Positions 36,641-52,405 of a stretch of DNA of 64,000 nt are shown here, piece after piece (position 1 is the first letter of the stretch; each line of letters opens with the position of its first letter). The stretch is taken from assembly GCA_024734555.1 (NCBI GenBank), contig JANPWX010000080.1, forward strand, positions 4,097,419 through 4,161,418, in the 5' to 3' direction. The notes beneath the pieces were generated by a model that was not told the origin of the DNA, ran no database searches, and saw only the letters and a program-made list of their open reading frames with translations. This DNA is from Trochalopteron elliotii. Lineage: Eukaryota; Chordata; Aves; Passeriformes; Leiothrichidae. The position numbers were made by a program, and so were the translations under genes.

Positions 36641-38414
36641 CCTTATTCTTATTATTGCACTTTTTCATGTACAATGTATGGAGATGAGATTGTATGTACA
36701 ATCTATTGTTCGAGGTGTTTTAATCAATAATCTTGTTCTGCTGATTAAGCAGGGGCTTCTGTTTTGGCAAGATAACATTAGTTTCTCCTGTCATGCTCCC
36801 AAAGCTATTGGGAATCTTCAGCAGATCATTAGATATGCTACAATAAAGCTTTGGTACATTCTCTTTTCTTTCTTAAATTGCTTCTTCACTGTCCTATCAT
36901 GCCTCGTCACTGCTGGCACTGCATTATTATTACAGCTCCCCTGAAACTTGCACTAGAGCTATGTCTGCAGGCCATAGGACGCCATTTTCAATTGAAGCTT
37001 CTGCTTGAAAATATAAATTAAGAAAATTTCATTATCTCCTGCCAAGGGCCATTATTCACCATTGTTCTAAGGAAGATTAAAAACGCACAATCTATGGGCT
37101 TGAACAAATACTCCAGCATTAAAATGAAAAACACAGTGTGTCATGACTGGACCAGAAAGTGAAGCACTGGGATCTGAGAAACAGATTCTGGAAAAACATT
37201 AGCCCTAAATGGATCAAACCAACCGACTGAGGGAAGAGGTCATCTTTGTGGGCAAGTCACATCTGACACAGACAGATACAAACAGATCCTTTACAAGTGA
37301 TTCTTGCAGTTTGCAAAAATAAGGTATGTATGAAATAATGTCCACATTGCAATTTATCCTTCAAATGCTTTTGTTTTGCATATACAACTTTGACAAAGAT
37401 AGTAACATAAAAGAAACATCATGCTATTTTGAAAAGGATATGCATTAAGGTATAGCCAGAAAAAAACTACCAAAATAACTTTGGGTATTGCAAATGCTGT
37501 ATTTCTGTGAATGAAGTGTTTCCTTAAGTGGAGTGAAATGCAAACACGTCAAACAGTAATTCACTATTAAAAAAAAAAGATACAATATAAACCCACATTT
37601 AGTAAGTAAAATTAATTTTTAGTAACATTGTTGATACATTAAAAAACCTATCTTGGTATGTTTTGAAACTTTCAAGTCAGTTCTGATGATATTTCTCTTT
37701 CAGCATATTGATTAAATACTTAAAAGCCAGCGTGATGGCATGTTCCTGCATATCGCCTGCAGCAACCTGCTTAAACACCACTTGAGGCACGTAAACTCCG
37801 AGTTGTAGCACCACATACTCCATATGGTCTTCTTGTTCCTTATTCACCCTGGGTGAGCTGCAGTCTGAGTGAAAAGATATGGGAATATGGGATGAATGCA
37901 CTTCATGTGATGACTTACACTGAGAAATTCCTGAACCTCATTACCCAGAGTAAGTAGTTGTCCTTACAGCTGTATTCCTAATGGTCTACAACTGCCATGT
38001 GAGATGTGGTTTTGCTTTTGTATGCATATTCACTAAAGCTCTGTTCCTGTCATTAAATGAAAAGTTACATATGTATGAAGATGTCAGATATTACTTAAAT
38101 GCTATGTTTTATTACAAAACTTACATATAAAATAGAGAACAGAGATTTTATTTTAGGGGTGTTTTGATGCATAAGTATGCACAAAGACATGCCACAGTAG
38201 ATAAATTTAAAGGAATGTATTTAAATTCTGGGTTTCAAATTCACCTCACAAGCCATACATTATTACGTACTGAGACCTAATGAGTTAGCAATTTAAGCCT
38301 GGAAAAAAGACCTGCTGAGAAAATCCTGCCTTCCTATAAAGCCTGGATTTGAAGGAGGATTGGCTGGCCATCACTGCTGTTTCCACAGTGCTGGAGCACT
38401 ACCCTTCCCATGCA

Positions 38415-38434
38415 GAGTGAGTGAGTGAGTGAGT
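38415..38434. repeat. (GAGT)5 microsatellite
   Basis: Five perfect GAGT units in the long lectin intron. Confidence 0.9.
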
Positions 38435-41400
38435 GCACACACCCTACAGAGTCACATGTCCCCGCTAAGGACAGATATATAATCCTGGGACTGGCCTTCT
38501 AAAACCCAGGAAGACACACTGACAATGTTGCTTATGTATTTGTAAGATTTTCTAAAAATTATTTTTAAGTTAGAAGCCCCAAAACTATTATAGGGGAATG
38601 AGCTTGCAAAAAGGATATAGCAGCTATTTTACCGAGCTCAAAGAGGAAATGGATTTAGTGAGCTGTGCTTGGTAGTTATCATTATCTAAAAGAAAAAAGG
38701 GAATATATGAGCAGGTATGATAGCAGAATTTTGCCATAAGAGCTGTGTCTAGATATTGGTGACTCACCTATGACTGCTAAAGCAGTGAGGCATCCTACAG
38801 CTTGGTTTGAAAATTCATGAACCAGCCCCGGGATTTTCTATGCACTTGGCAACGTGACCATTACAGTAATAAATTTGGGGGATTTGGACAAAAAATATGA
38901 GAGCAAAGAAAAGAAAAGGGTGGTTTTTTTCCTTCTGTTTTCTTTTAAAATATAATACTAATGATTTGTTGAATCTTTCAAATTACCAAGTAAACACATG
39001 TAAGGAAGCTAAATAATGTATAATTAATATTGTAGGAGAAGGTGCACCATAGCCTTGTTTCCATTTGCCCAATAAAAAAATGCAATAATATTTAATTGTG
39101 CTTTCTTTATACAGTGTAATCTTGTGGGAGTCTAAGGGTATGCATTAAGCATAAAAACTCCAAACAGACAATAAAACACAGCATAAAATATGCAACTCCC
39201 ATAGGCCTTTTCTTAGAATTACCCAGTCTGATTCACTATCAATGAATGTGTATCAGACTTGTATGGCAAAGTAATTTAACTATATTTCTCATTTTCAACC
39301 TCTTCTTACAACTTTAATACATTTAGTTATGACCCCTTTGCCTTTTAGTATTCATGCCTCTAAGTTCAAAGCAGTCACTGCTAAAATGAGGAATCTTCTC
39401 ACTTACTCGCATCTAAGCTATCAGAAACAGTCTTTCTTGTTACAGTTCATCCTTGTTCTAATACTTTCCTTATTGGTGTAAATGCTCTTATTATGGGGTT
39501 ATCATTAACCTGAAACTGGAGCATCAGATAAACCAGGGAGAGGAAAAGAAAATGAAAAAGGAAAAAAAATAGTGGATTCCAGTGGAATACATAACTCCTG
39601 CTTTCTCTTCGTATCTTTAGGTACTGTTATAATCCCACTTTTCTATCTCTACTACTTTCTACCACATATACTGAAGGCCTACTGGCAAATCAGAGTTTGT
39701 GAGGAGATGGCTGTAAATCAAGGACAGTAAAACTAAGTATCCAAGATGCAATGAGGTGTGCAAAGTAAATGGAACAATCTCCTGGTGAGGTCTGCGTAGG
39801 CGCAAACCCAAACCCCGTAACAGTATGAAGCAGAAGAGACCTGTTCTTTACAGAAAATGTATCTAATACAATCCCACCTGAGGAATAAGAAATGGAAATG
39901 CAGTAATTTTCACAATCATAATAATTGTCGTATTATTTGCGTGCGTGCATATTTGCTAGCAAGCTGCAGCATGGGATTACAGGCAGTGTACATCTTAGAA
40001 CACCAACTAAGCCAAGCAGATCCACACAGCTGAAAAGTAATAAGTTCAAAAGATCCAATTAAATGTTTCACCATTTAGACAAAATAAATAGCCTGCAGCT
40101 ATGCTTAGTTACTAATGAAAACTTTAGTAGTGCAGCATTGTTGTATCTGAGCAATTTGCACAGATTATTCACACCGAATGAGCACGAGTGCAGCATCATG
40201 CCTCGTGTGTTGAGCAGGTTTCACGGGAGAAACGTGGGGCTTTAAATAAACCCAGAGCTTTACGAAGGGGCATTTATTTCAGAGGCACAGTGCTAGAGCA
40301 GAGCTATAGAAAATCCAAGAGAAAATCCTGAAGCACAGTGTCTGATCCTTAGGAATAACACTGCAACAGACTTACAGGAGAAGAGACTACCAGGCAGAGA
40401 GTATAGGATAAGAGTAAAAACCCTTTAGAATTCTTCTTTTGCAGCATGGTTGATCCTTTTTATCCATGGCTTGGCATGCAGCATATTCATAATGTAGTTA
40501 AAAGTTATGTAACTTAAGATAGCTTTTGAGTCATTATTAAATGAGTAACTTGAAGAATTACAATATTGAAAACATGTAGCCTTATCCTTCACATTAATTT
40601 GCACAGATCTGAAATACATTTTTAACAATCACCCACTTTAATTACTAAAATAAGGTATTTTAGATGACAGGTATGATTTGTTACTGCAGCTTTTGAAACA
40701 GAAGCCTTTGTACACTTTCAATGCTCACACTTCCAGCAGACCTCCAGATCTGTGCAATGCAAATTCAGCTTGATTCACTATGGGTCTCCTGAGTTTAACA
40801 CAGCTCTTCTGCTTACAGAAATGCACATTCAACAAAAAACTATTTTGCCTCTAACAGGAAATAAAGATTTAGTCATTTACAGAATTGGCCACTGAAACAA
40901 GCAGATTCCATAGAGTCCTTCGGTTTCCCTGTGCAACAGGCTGAGGACAACTTCAGATGGGGCATGCAGTGGGCACAACCCTAACTCAACTTTAACACGT
41001 GTGTCCACCTTGAATAATTAAAAATATTATAGCCTGCATTATTTAGGAGAAATGATTTATAAAAATGCTCACCTATTGCAGTTGGCATATGGAAAAATAA
41101 TCATATTTTTAACAAGGGAAATGGGAAATCGCTATGGGATGCCCTACTTAGATTAAATTAGCAAGATCTTGTTATCAGACCATATAAAAGATACACCATA
41201 ATAAGATGTGACCTTGCAGAACCTTGGAGCTGATCCGTGATTTTTCCCCCTATAACCCTTCCTAATTATCTGCAAAGTTACAGACCCTTTCATGGCAGGT
41301 TATTTTTCTGTGAATAGTGAGGGGTTTTGGGCTTTTAAATATTTAATTAGTCTTCTGAAATGAGAATTGTTGCACATGCCAACTGCTTCAATTTCCAAAC

Positions 41401-43437
41401 TGTGTTCATCCCAATTATGTTCAGATTTAGATTGGTCATCCCAAACCTCTCACTCTTGTAATTATTTACTCCTTAAAGATCATTCAGCAGAGAAATATTT
41501 TTCACCCTTATGGCTCTTTCTTTCCACAAATGGCTTTTCTGGTCCGTTAATTACCCACTCAGAGGATTAGAGTTTGTAATAATGCAAGAGATCTTGCATG
41601 TAAGATGAGTTTTTACAGGGTGAAAAAGAATAAATTGTTTTCTGTAAACTTGCCTTGGGGAATAGCCCCTTTTTGGGTTATCATTTTCATCAACAGAGGC
41701 CATGTGCCCCCTGCTGCATATCCACCAACTCCATAGGGCTGCAGAGTGACTCATTTATACAGCTCAACAGAACTCAGAGCAAAATGCTGAGCAAGAGGCA
41801 AAAGACAACTTGGTTATTTTAAGAGATTTACAAAAGTGCAATCTGCTAGTAAGAAGGTACAGTCCTTTTTCTCATAATTTTTACTGCAGATTTCATGGCC
41901 TTAAAGTTACGCATATTTAACTGATAACTAATAATAAAATAATGACTTTTCTCATTTCATCTGCTGATTTTTTCCAGAAGTGTTGTCCCTTGGTAGATCT
42001 TTAATCAACTCTGTAGCAGTGGTGTCATTTTCTATTAAAATGTGTCTGCGAGTCCTCACTACAAGTACTTTCCTTTCTTCTGAGAGGAATGCCTGTCACA
42101 AAGGCACTGTTATTCATTACCCACAGTGATGTCTGGATCTAATTATCATCTGGAAAGCTTGCAGGGCTTCCAGGTATAGGACTTCCCCTGTAAAAGTGTG
42201 CTGTTTTAACTTGGAAAGCACAATCCCACTTTTTCTTTGCAATCTGAAGTTAAGGGATTAAGTTACTGATTTGAACTGTGCACTCTGTGGTTCCCGGAAC
42301 TTCCAGTTTTGAGCCCAATGAAGATTAGGGGACTGCTTCGGTTTGCTCGTTCCCACATCTGCAAAAATCCTGTCTGGTCTGCAGTTGGTTTTTACACAAG
42401 CCAAGCAGATTTACCACCGTAAAACATACATCAGAAGATTCACTGGCTTCACTTTGTCAGTGCACAGATTATCTTTAATTGTGTCAAAAATATTCATGAT
42501 CTAATCCTTTTATCAAACTGTCTACCACTGAAGGAGTCTCATGTGCCTGCACAATTAAAAACTGCATGTTAGCCATACATAATACTGTGTTACATTTGAT
42601 GCAAATCCTTTACTATTGAAATAAGCACTGGGCTGACAGCAGGAAGTGGCTGATAAGAAAGCAACAAGGCACTGCTGATGGCATTCATGATAAGTGAGCT
42701 CTAACTCATATGTGTTCTGTCTACAGTACATTACCCAAAGTGCTCCTGTTTTAAATGTGACTCCAGGAGGTGTTCTTTTGCTGTATCTCTGTTACAAAGA
42801 CAGCAAAATTATCCAAGAAAGCTAAATACACAAAGTAAATTATGTTTTCCATACCCACCAGTGATGCTGGCACCAGAATAATATACTGAAAGTAATATCA
42901 CTGCTGCTACATCCTAGATGAGAAAACACCTACAGTTTAATGAGTGTAACAGTACAGTTGAACTCAGTGTCTGTAATAAATTCAGTAAACAGGGAAAGAT
43001 TATGGGTTCAGAACTGTCATGTTATTGCTACACTTACAATTCAGCCTTAAAGAAAGTATTTAAGAGACAGAGCACAAACTCTTGAGTTATGGCAAAACAG
43101 TTTTACAGTGCTGCAAAATGGTGTATATTAAATACATTTCCAAATTGCTCCTTCATTATATATATCACAAGAAGCAAGGTATCTGAGAAGTAATAAACAG
43201 AAAGGTTTAATATCACAGATTACTACTAAGAAAGGAATATGTGCCTTTGCACATACAACGGCAAAATACGCATCTTGCCAGATGAAACACTGTACATGTT
43301 GATGTCACTGAGAAGGAGTAAAACTTCTTCCTCCAAGGTGTTCAAAATGCTTGACTTTGGTAAGAGTAGCTTGCCCAATGAAATGATTTTTCTGCCTAAT
43401 TTCTTCTCTTTTTTCTGCTTTGCATGTGCGTGCATGC

Positions 43438-43451
43438 GTGTGTGTGTGTGT
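43438..43451. repeat. (GT)7 microsatellite
   Basis: Seven GT units following an irregular TGCATGTGCGTGCATGC stretch in the long lectin intron. Confidence 0.9.
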
Positions 43452-46400
43452 ACAGCAGAACAATCTGAAATTCAAAGGTTCCTATAGTTACTGTATTACT
43501 GGGTAAACCTGGAAAACATGGCTTTCGATAGTAAATTTGTAGTAAAGCTTCTGTACTGCAAGTGTATTGTAAATCAGGTTTGACATGGAAAAAAATTCCC
43601 CACGGTAAGAACCTTTCCTTCCCATTGATATGTCTACAGTGGGCTAAAAATATCCTGAATACCGAGTATTCGGTCTATGTAACACTCTTAAGACTGCATT
43701 AACTTCATTGCAGTAACTTGTTTTATAGGCTCAGTTCATCATGACCTATAAAATGTTAAGCTGAAGTGCTTTAAATATCTGCTAACACCATGTGCAAGCC
43801 TGGGAGTACAAGGCACTGTGCTGTGAAGCGGCAAAGACAGTGCTCTTCTGAGAAAGTAGCACGCACTCTTATGTCACTGATATAAACAGGGTAAGCCTGC
43901 TAAATAATGCATGAAACAGGCAGAGCCAATCTTTATACAAAACAGGAATTCCAGTTGAATTCGTCGTGTGATTTTATTTTACCAGTACGATGGTAGTTGT
44001 TGAGATTGCTCCTTAAAAAGCACAGAAGCTGAGTATCATACTAGACTAAAGGACACACATGCAAACTACTTTCATTCACAGTTATTACCCGAAGGAAAAA
44101 AAAATAAAAACTTCTTTCATTTGTGGCAGTAATATTTTTCCTAATTATTGTTCTGCAATATGGAGAAGAGAAAATGGAAAGAGGGAAATTATCTATGTCT
44201 TTCAGTAATCACGCCCCATTTATTAAGCAATTAAATTGCAATTTTATTATTAGACAGGAAAAAAAAAAAAGAAATGCTGTAAAATACCACCATTGCTTGT
44301 ATCTTTGATCCTTAAATTCTTCCATTTCAGCAACCTCATTAATGTCAAAATACCACGAATATGGCCACCCTTTTTTAGAATGTATACCCTGGGCACAGGC
44401 AGAATCTATGGGATTCAATAAAGAAGATTTTTCTTGTTGAATACAACTAAAAGCTTAATTGAGTCACAAAGGTCAGAAGGTTCTTTTTATTGTAAGTAGG
44501 ATATTATTCTGCGGCAGAAGGAAATTTACAGAATATGAGATCTACTAATTTCCATACTACTCTGTAGATAGTTTTTAATTTTTAAACCCACGTTACTCTT
44601 CTATTTCTTTCCTCTGAATTAAACATCTTCACTGTAATAATCTTTAAATTCTATTTCCTTTGTGTTACTAATGAAAACTTTTCACTTTTATGGCTACTGC
44701 TGACTTTTAACACTAGAAAGTACTTATAATTTACTTACATGTATTTAATTCATATTAATCTGTCCTAATTTATGATCTATACCCTGCTCTGCCCATCTTC
44801 ATGTACCTTTTCCATGTCAGTTCTGTTTACTAAGTGATATTCAACAGATTTCCTATAGTGCAATGAACCTTAACAGGCAGCTTTTAATTGCCTCGCATAG
44901 GAAACCACATCACTATTAATTCCACAGTAACAGTATAAAATAAAACTATTGCTTCTCAGACTCTAGAGCAATTAGACCTCTCGGCTATTTGGCTAACTCT
45001 GCTTCATGATACCCAGTGCAGTTAATTATATTTTTTTGATATTAATAGTCTCTGTCAGTTTCAAGCATAACTCCTCTTTGATGAATATTTAAATTATATT
45101 TGAATAAAAAAATAATCTTGGTTACATTTCATATTCAGTAGTCATCACAGCTTAATAAAGGTCTCCTCAGAAAGGGTTGAGATAAATGGCTATATGAACA
45201 CATGTACAAAGTCCTAAATCAACTTATCAGATAATGTAGGGGTTTTGGCTAAGTATTATAGAGGTTTTATTGGGGTGGGAGGAATTAATAGGCTTCAACT
45301 TTTACATTATTATTCTATATGAACTAAATTTGGTGCAGCAATATATAAGCAAATCAGAACTTTTTAATAATAAAGTTCTGACTGCAACTGAACCAGGAAC
45401 TTATGTTGGCTAGACTAGAAATATGAAAACCATGTAAAATTCAGACAAACTCATTCAAGAGGACACAAAACTCAACTGAAAGGTGCTGAAGGTTAAGCAA
45501 TGTTGTCTCAGCCAAGTTCTCAAAAAATTAGCAAATTACTAAGAGAGATAATTACATCCCCAAAACATATAGTACGTGACTAACTGGGCTAAACAGTGTG
45601 CACACCGAGTAAAGCCAATTTCAGCAAGCAGAAAAAAAACACAAGAAAATCACAGGCATGTATTTTATATAATGCTCAAATACACAAGCAACAGCATATA
45701 GTACTTAAAAGTTTATGTATATATATGTATGGTTAGTTACGTTTATTTTCACCCCATGAATAGCAAGGAAAGACTGATGAGTGTGTATATATGATCCTGC
45801 CAGATAAGAGATACGCTGACTTAAGAAGAATTTGATTGTGGTTTTGCCAATAATAAAGGAAGAAAACTACTTGAATATAAGATATGAAAACGCTAAATAG
45901 AACATCAAGCTACACCCTAGTAAAATAATGAATCCCATATTTTTTGAAGTAAACTAAATCTAAATTTTAAATGTAATTAGTTGGTACGAACGATCCTTTT
46001 GTTGTTTCTTTTGTAGCCTGTCCAATGTCGTGACTACAGCCACACACCCATGTGTTATGTGTTTGCACGTGTCTAGTAAAATTTCTTCTGCAGGAAATTA
46101 AAATAGAACATACTGCAAAATGATGATCAAGTACCACTGACAGCTATTTCCCCTCACCTGACTGCTAAGAACCTTGTAATATGAGGATTTGTATTTAATT
46201 TACTAAGTAATGCCATGATAGAACAACCCCATTAATAAAACCCCCTATTTTTAATGAGTAAAACTAGACCTGCTACTTTCATATTAAGAATTAATGACAG
46301 TGAAAATACATAATGCCAGAAAAGGTTCCTCTCAGTGACGGGTATTACTGTTTTCTGCTGTAATAAAACCAAAGACTGCAGTGTGTTCCAGGAACCTTCT

Positions 46401-49400
46401 AGGCTCTGTGATTATGCCTTGTTCATTAAACAGTCTACACGTATTTCTGCTTTTCTTGTATTGTTGTATTTGAGTCATAACTAAGCCTTGTGACTAACAC
46501 ATAGAAAGCAAAACAAACATTGATCTGGCCACAACACGGTATTGTGAAAAGCTTAGTTTCACAATAAAGAGCATTTTAAGCTTCTGCTACATCAAAACAG
46601 TCACAGGGTTGACTGCTGTACTAAGACCTATTTCAGATTAATAGAAATCTTCATTTTAAAAGGGTGCTTATGAAAAAGACATCTAATGTTGATAATGTTG
46701 TATGGTAAATGTTTTGTGAAGCAGTTGTAAGCAAGCTGAAACAGAAAGTGCTGGGATGCCAAAGCAAAAGGTTCTTGTTTGTGAGATCAGCATCAGTAAG
46801 ACAGAACTTCCAATGTGTGCAAATTCCAAGAACATACCCGATCCACAACAGTCTGTGCTACCCTGTCATCAGCACTGGGATTTCTCTGACATAAAAAGGA
46901 AAGACATGCAGAAAGCAGAAAAAGGCAAAGTGTACCTCTTATTCAAAAACACTTTTCACCTGCTGGTATCTATAGCAAAGAGAGGCAACCTACGGCTGCA
47001 GAAGGAAAAGCAAGGGAAAAAGCAAGGATAGCAGCAGGGGTCAGCAGAGCCCTTGCCTTAGCCTGGCAGACCCCCGAAGTGCAGTGTGCCATTACCTCAA
47101 TTACAGGCAGCTCCAAATGGCAAAGGATAAAATCCAGCCTGTGAAAAAGGCTGTAAGTCATTCCAAGAAATGCCAATCTGAAGTGTGCTGCAGTTTAAAC
47201 ACTAAATCAACACTAGGCCCCATCTGAAGGAACTGTTTTTGAAAGAGGCTCTGAAATGCCTCTCTTTCGAAGTCTTGCACAGGCTGATGGAATTCAGGCC
47301 CGCAGTGACCCCCAGCAAGTTCTGCACTCTACCAGCAAAGCACCCTGTGCCGAGTTTCTTTTTGACTACACCTTTTTCCAACAACAAATGAGATTTATTG
47401 GTTGGAGATTTTACCCAGTGTCCACCCAAGCCTGGAGTCCAGCGGAAGATTTGCTTTATCCACTCACATTACGGAACAGACCAAACTTGTTTGCATTTGA
47501 AAGGACACTAATACGGTGTGACAGTTCTCTCTGCAGACCTGACAAACAGGAACAGGAAAGAGGGCTTGAGAGATGAGTCTCCTTTGGAATAGAACTCATT
47601 TTATTTTCTTTCAAAAATGTCTCACTCATTTATATATAGGATTTTTCCTACATATGACCTATTTCTTGGACGTGTGAATAGATGGAAGAGAATGAACACC
47701 TCCAGTCTTCCGATCTCCCATGGGATGGATTAAGAAAAGTAAGTCTCGGGAGAAGGAAAGGATATGCTGCTTCCTTCAGCTTTGCCCTGGTCACTCAGCA
47801 GGGCAGGGGCATGCAGTTTACATTCTGGAAGCCCTCTGCTGAAGGGCAGCTGTCTCTCACAGAGATGATGGACGTAACAGGTTAAGAGCATTGCCATGTG
47901 AGAAAAGTTCATGGTAACAAAAAACCCAGGCGTGAACTCGTCACTGGTGTCATGATGGACACGGTAATTGAAGGTACATGTGTTGCTTGTGCTATAGATA
48001 GGACAGGATAGATGCAACAGAAAAAAACAAACACTGCTGAAGAGGATTTATTGCTCTTTTAATCCTTTTGTTTTTCTGCAGCAATGTTTTAAAAGGGAAG
48101 AGTATTTAAAAAAATTACAGTTGCCTAAGTTCATCTATTATACCTGACATAGTTTTATGTTTAAGTTACATATGGAAAATGAGGTTTGCCTTGTTTGTGC
48201 ATATTTAGAAAGCAAAATTATACTGATTAAATATGCTTAGCAAAGATGTAAAGTTCACAAAAGCCACAGTTATAGTATAAATTGTAAGGAAAACCAGCAT
48301 TTAAAGGCTATTTCAGCACAGAACTGATGTAACTGCCTTTCTGTTGCAGATCAAAAATCAGATCAAAAAAAAAAATGAATATCCCAACTGTAAGACTACT
48401 TTATTTTAATGTAGATGTTTATATGCTCTGCAAAAGAAGTTTAAACATTTTGAATTTTCTTCTTTTCAGTGTTTACAACAATATTCTCGGTATCAGATCA
48501 GAGAACATATAGTTCCTAATTAAAAATTCAAGGTATTTTAGCCTGTATTACAAGGGAAACAGTGTTTTCCTTCTGAACTTAACATTAATTTGACTGTCAG
48601 AAGTAAATGTTTGAATTTTGCATCTATGTGAATGATTCCACGAAATCTGAGTGAATAGGCTTAATTTTCTTTAAATACAAAATACTAATTTTCTGCTGGC
48701 CCCAACAATAGCTCTAACTACAATTGCTTGTAGTTAGAACTGCTAAAAATAAACTGTACAGATTGGAACAGACCCACCATTTTTTAAATATGGGGTTTAT
48801 CAAGATTTAAAATTAAATTATTCCAAATTATTATCTGCCACACCATCCAAGTATACATTTAAATACACAGTCAATTAAAAAAAAAATCTAATTGGACAGT
48901 CCTGGAATCACAGAGATCATTACCCAATCGTGACAATAAATAACCCTGAACTTCTAAACAAAAAATTTAGGACTAGGAAAAATGATTCCTACAAAACAAC
49001 CACTAACTATAATTCAAAAAGAATGGTTCCAGCATGCAAGAATCCATCTTGGCATCTTATTATTCCACTACAGAATTACATAAATAAGAGACTTTTGATT
49101 TGAGATATATTTTAAGTACATATTTAGAAATATCTATTAAATACCTGTTATTCTTTTAAGCTAATAAAACAGACCCCCAAGCTCTATGTGGTACCTAGGT
49201 AATGCTTAGTGCTTGTCCTGACAAAAACCTCTGGTCCAGACTATAGGAGATACTGGAGACAGAAAATATTCATAAACACCCAGGTGGTTTGAACAGAACT
49301 CACAAGATCCACCTGCAATCCGCTTGCCATAGAAATGGATATTACGAGGTCATAAGTAAATTTTATGCTGTTAATTTTCAAATCTCTGCCATGCCTATAA

Positions 49401-52126
49401 AGAGCAGTATTAGCCTTATCAACTTCAAAGTTTCATGACAGTTTCGGCTACAGCCACACAAACGCACTTTATGAGCAAGCAACTAGAGCAATTTCCTCAG
49501 GCTGCTTTGCATCGTCTGCTTCCCTGTTCATTTAATTTATTTTTAAATGAAAAGGAAACAGAGGAGATTTGTCCCTGCTAAAGGACAGCAGAGCACAGAG
49601 GAGTTTGACTATTTTAAGAACTAAAACGTGCCTGAAACGTGGGTCCTCTGCCACTCACTTATGCTACTTGCTCACCAAATATTCCAGAAATTAGCTTATT
49701 TCTGTACTGAACTTCAGCATGTGGCAGAATCTCTGAAACTTGATGGTATGCAAACGCTGGGGTTAATTATCAGAGAAGTGTGAAAGTGGAGAAGGATTTT
49801 CTAAAGGTCTAGTCTCTTTCTTCAAAGCTTTAATTTCAACCATGCCAGTCTGAAGTTTACATAGAATCTAAATACATCTGAAAGACTTTATTCTGGAATA
49901 ATTGGGATGTAATTTCAATCAGAGGCTAAAAATTTAATAACTACTTTACAAAGGTAAAAGCAAAGCAATGAAGTCATTAGTGTTCTAGTCAGGCCTCCTA
50001 GGAACGCATTAAGTTAAAAATCTTTTGAGAACTGCTGAAAAGAAAGAATAGGGTGAGGTAGAAAAGATTAAGTAGCAGCTCATTCTGAGAAAGAGGAGCT
50101 GATGCATCAGTGGATTCTGGCAAGGTCTATGTGCTACTATCTCAAATTCTCTGGAAGGGGAGCAGGGCACATGATTACATGGCTTTGTGTTAAACTGGAA
50201 ACCTCATCTTATTTTTCAATCTTCAGATTTCACAGTATTGATCTCATTAAGCTAGTGTTTTCACCTTGTAATTGCAGCAAATGTAGTCACTGTGCAAAAG
50301 CTGTGGATTAATGTTGCAAATGAATAATGAGTACTTAACAATTGCTGCAGAACTACATTTAACTGTGCCTCTAAACTGAATTGAGTGGTCAAATGCTGTG
50401 GCAACACGATTGACTGAAGTGATAAAAAAAGGTCCTTAAAAGTAAACACTGCAAGATTTAAAGTAGAAATTGAGAAACTATTGGTGATTTTTTCTAAAAG
50501 TAGAGAAAAAAAGATTTCATTGCCATCAAAATTCTAACCAATTAAATAAAAAGGAAAACCAATGAACCTGATAGTCCTTCAGTTTAGATTTTTCTATGCA
50601 ACTGCTGCCATCAAAATACAGCTGATGTGTTACTTTTATAGATCAGATCAAGGACATGTGCTGAGTACCAAACAACAATTTGCCTGAGACAACAAAAAAT
50701 TACAATCACCAATGCAGTTATAAATAAATGAGATATAAGAACTTCTAATATTTCATCAGAAATTTGCAACATTCTTCTATGCTTGCAATGCAGCACAAAT
50801 TGAGCAATTTTGGAAAAGATTAAGCAAGACAAGAGATACTTTTCTACTTAATGACAGGATCTAAGAAAGAAAACTATGAAAGCAAACTTACAAATTGCTA
50901 TAAATGTCAGACAAAAATAGAAAGCAAAGTGTCAAATGATCTTTGCCATTTGTTCAGACAAAAAAAAAAAAAGAGAACCAAAATGAAAAACTCTTTGAGC
51001 ATAGATAATCTGAACTAATGTCCTACATGTGATCATGTACAATACAACTTTATATTGATGTTGAACAAAGCATAGGAGTAGAAGATGGGGGAAGTTCAAA
51101 TGTACACTTTGCCAGCATGAATTTACAGCTGATTAACTGAAAGAGAAAGATTGAAATTTCAGCTTTCCAGTAACAGTCTGATGTCACTTCAAGCAAGATT
51201 GTGCCTCTATATTTGTCCCTGACTACCCTAATCTGTATATTTGCAGTGAACATAAGGAAGACTTTGATCAAAACACAACATGCATTTTACACAACAAGGA
51301 AGTCTACAGAGCGGCACTACATTTACAAAAGCAATTGAAGGTGGTTTCAAAAGGAGTTGACAGATTAGAGGATGATGACACTGCTGCTGCAGTCTCGATG
51401 GAAATCTGGCTTGATCTAATTAACAACTATGAACTAGAACCACAAGAAGATAATTCAAACATGATTTTAAAAAGTTATATTACCTTTTTAATAGTGTAGC
51501 AACGGAGCCTTCCCCTTATTGATCACAAAATAAGCCACAGGTTCAACACAGAACAAGAAATAAAAGACCTAATACCCTCAATCTACCTCCAGCATTTGAA
51601 ATTGAAGTCTGAGATCCAGCCCAAATATTTGTCTACACAAGTAGAAAGCATCTGCATATTCACATAAAAATGATAAAAAATTGTAAGAGTCCCACTCATG
51701 ACAACTGAAGCAAATTGGTAAATCAAAAAAGGAAGACTATTTTTAAGAGGTGACTATGTTACTAAGTGTTACCATGTTTGAACAGAACAGAGGAAATGGA
51801 GCACAGAAGGCAGGACAACTTGCATATTTCATCTGACACATCTGTGTACATGCACCAGAAAGCTTCCAGGTTACTCCCATCCCCTTTTTGTTCAGATTCC
51901 TCATCCCAGGAAAAAGACACTGGGAGGAAAACTCCCAACCAATCCCAAACTCATTCAGGCTTTTAGTTTAAGCCAGTAGCAATGCCAGTGACCGATTTGT
52001 GCTGACATTTCCACAACTGTCAGTAGTAGCAGTAGTAGGTGACTGCTGCCTGTACATGGCCTTTAGCACAGGACTTCCTGTGAATCTGAGCAATCATGCA
52101 CCTTTAGTAATAAAAATACTTTTATT

Positions 52127-52231
52127 GGCAGTTGGGGACATGATTTAGAGGTGGAATTGGCAGCACCAGCCTAAGGGTTGGATTCAATGATCTTAAAAGT
52201 ATTTTTCAGCCTAAATGATTTTATGATTCTT
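52127..52231 (+). mobile_element. CR1 LINE 3'-end fragment
   Basis: GGGGACATGATTTAGAGGTG, then GGGTTGGATTCAATGATCTT and CAGCCTAAATGATTTTATGA follow the avian CR1 3' end closely, with scattered point changes. The element is truncated at its 5' side, lies antisense to ADGRL2, and sits about 540 bp downstream of the first lectin exon. Confidence 0.87.
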
Positions 52232-52357
52232 GGTTGGTTCTTCTGTCTTCTCTGAATGACAAGAGCTGTCACCAGCTTGTGCTTATATGCACATGCATAT
52301 ACATGTACACACATGTAAAATGACATATAATCATCCTGGCATGTAATCTTTCAGACA

Positions 52358-52405
52358 TTTTTCTCCTTAATAGGATTGCTAAAAATAAGTAACTTCTCCA
52401 ATCAA
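52358..52405 (+). repeat. 48-bp direct repeat, copy 1
   Basis: The sequence running TTTTTCTCCTTAATAGG to TTCTCCAATCAA is identical over 48 bases to copy 2 at 53733-53780. The flanks differ at once on both sides. It lies about 360 bp downstream (gene sense) of the first lectin exon. Confidence 0.95.

Noticed and set aside
36552..36944. 130-codon plus-strand open frame
   Set aside because: Includes an ATT microsatellite translated as poly-Tyr and shows no family resemblance.
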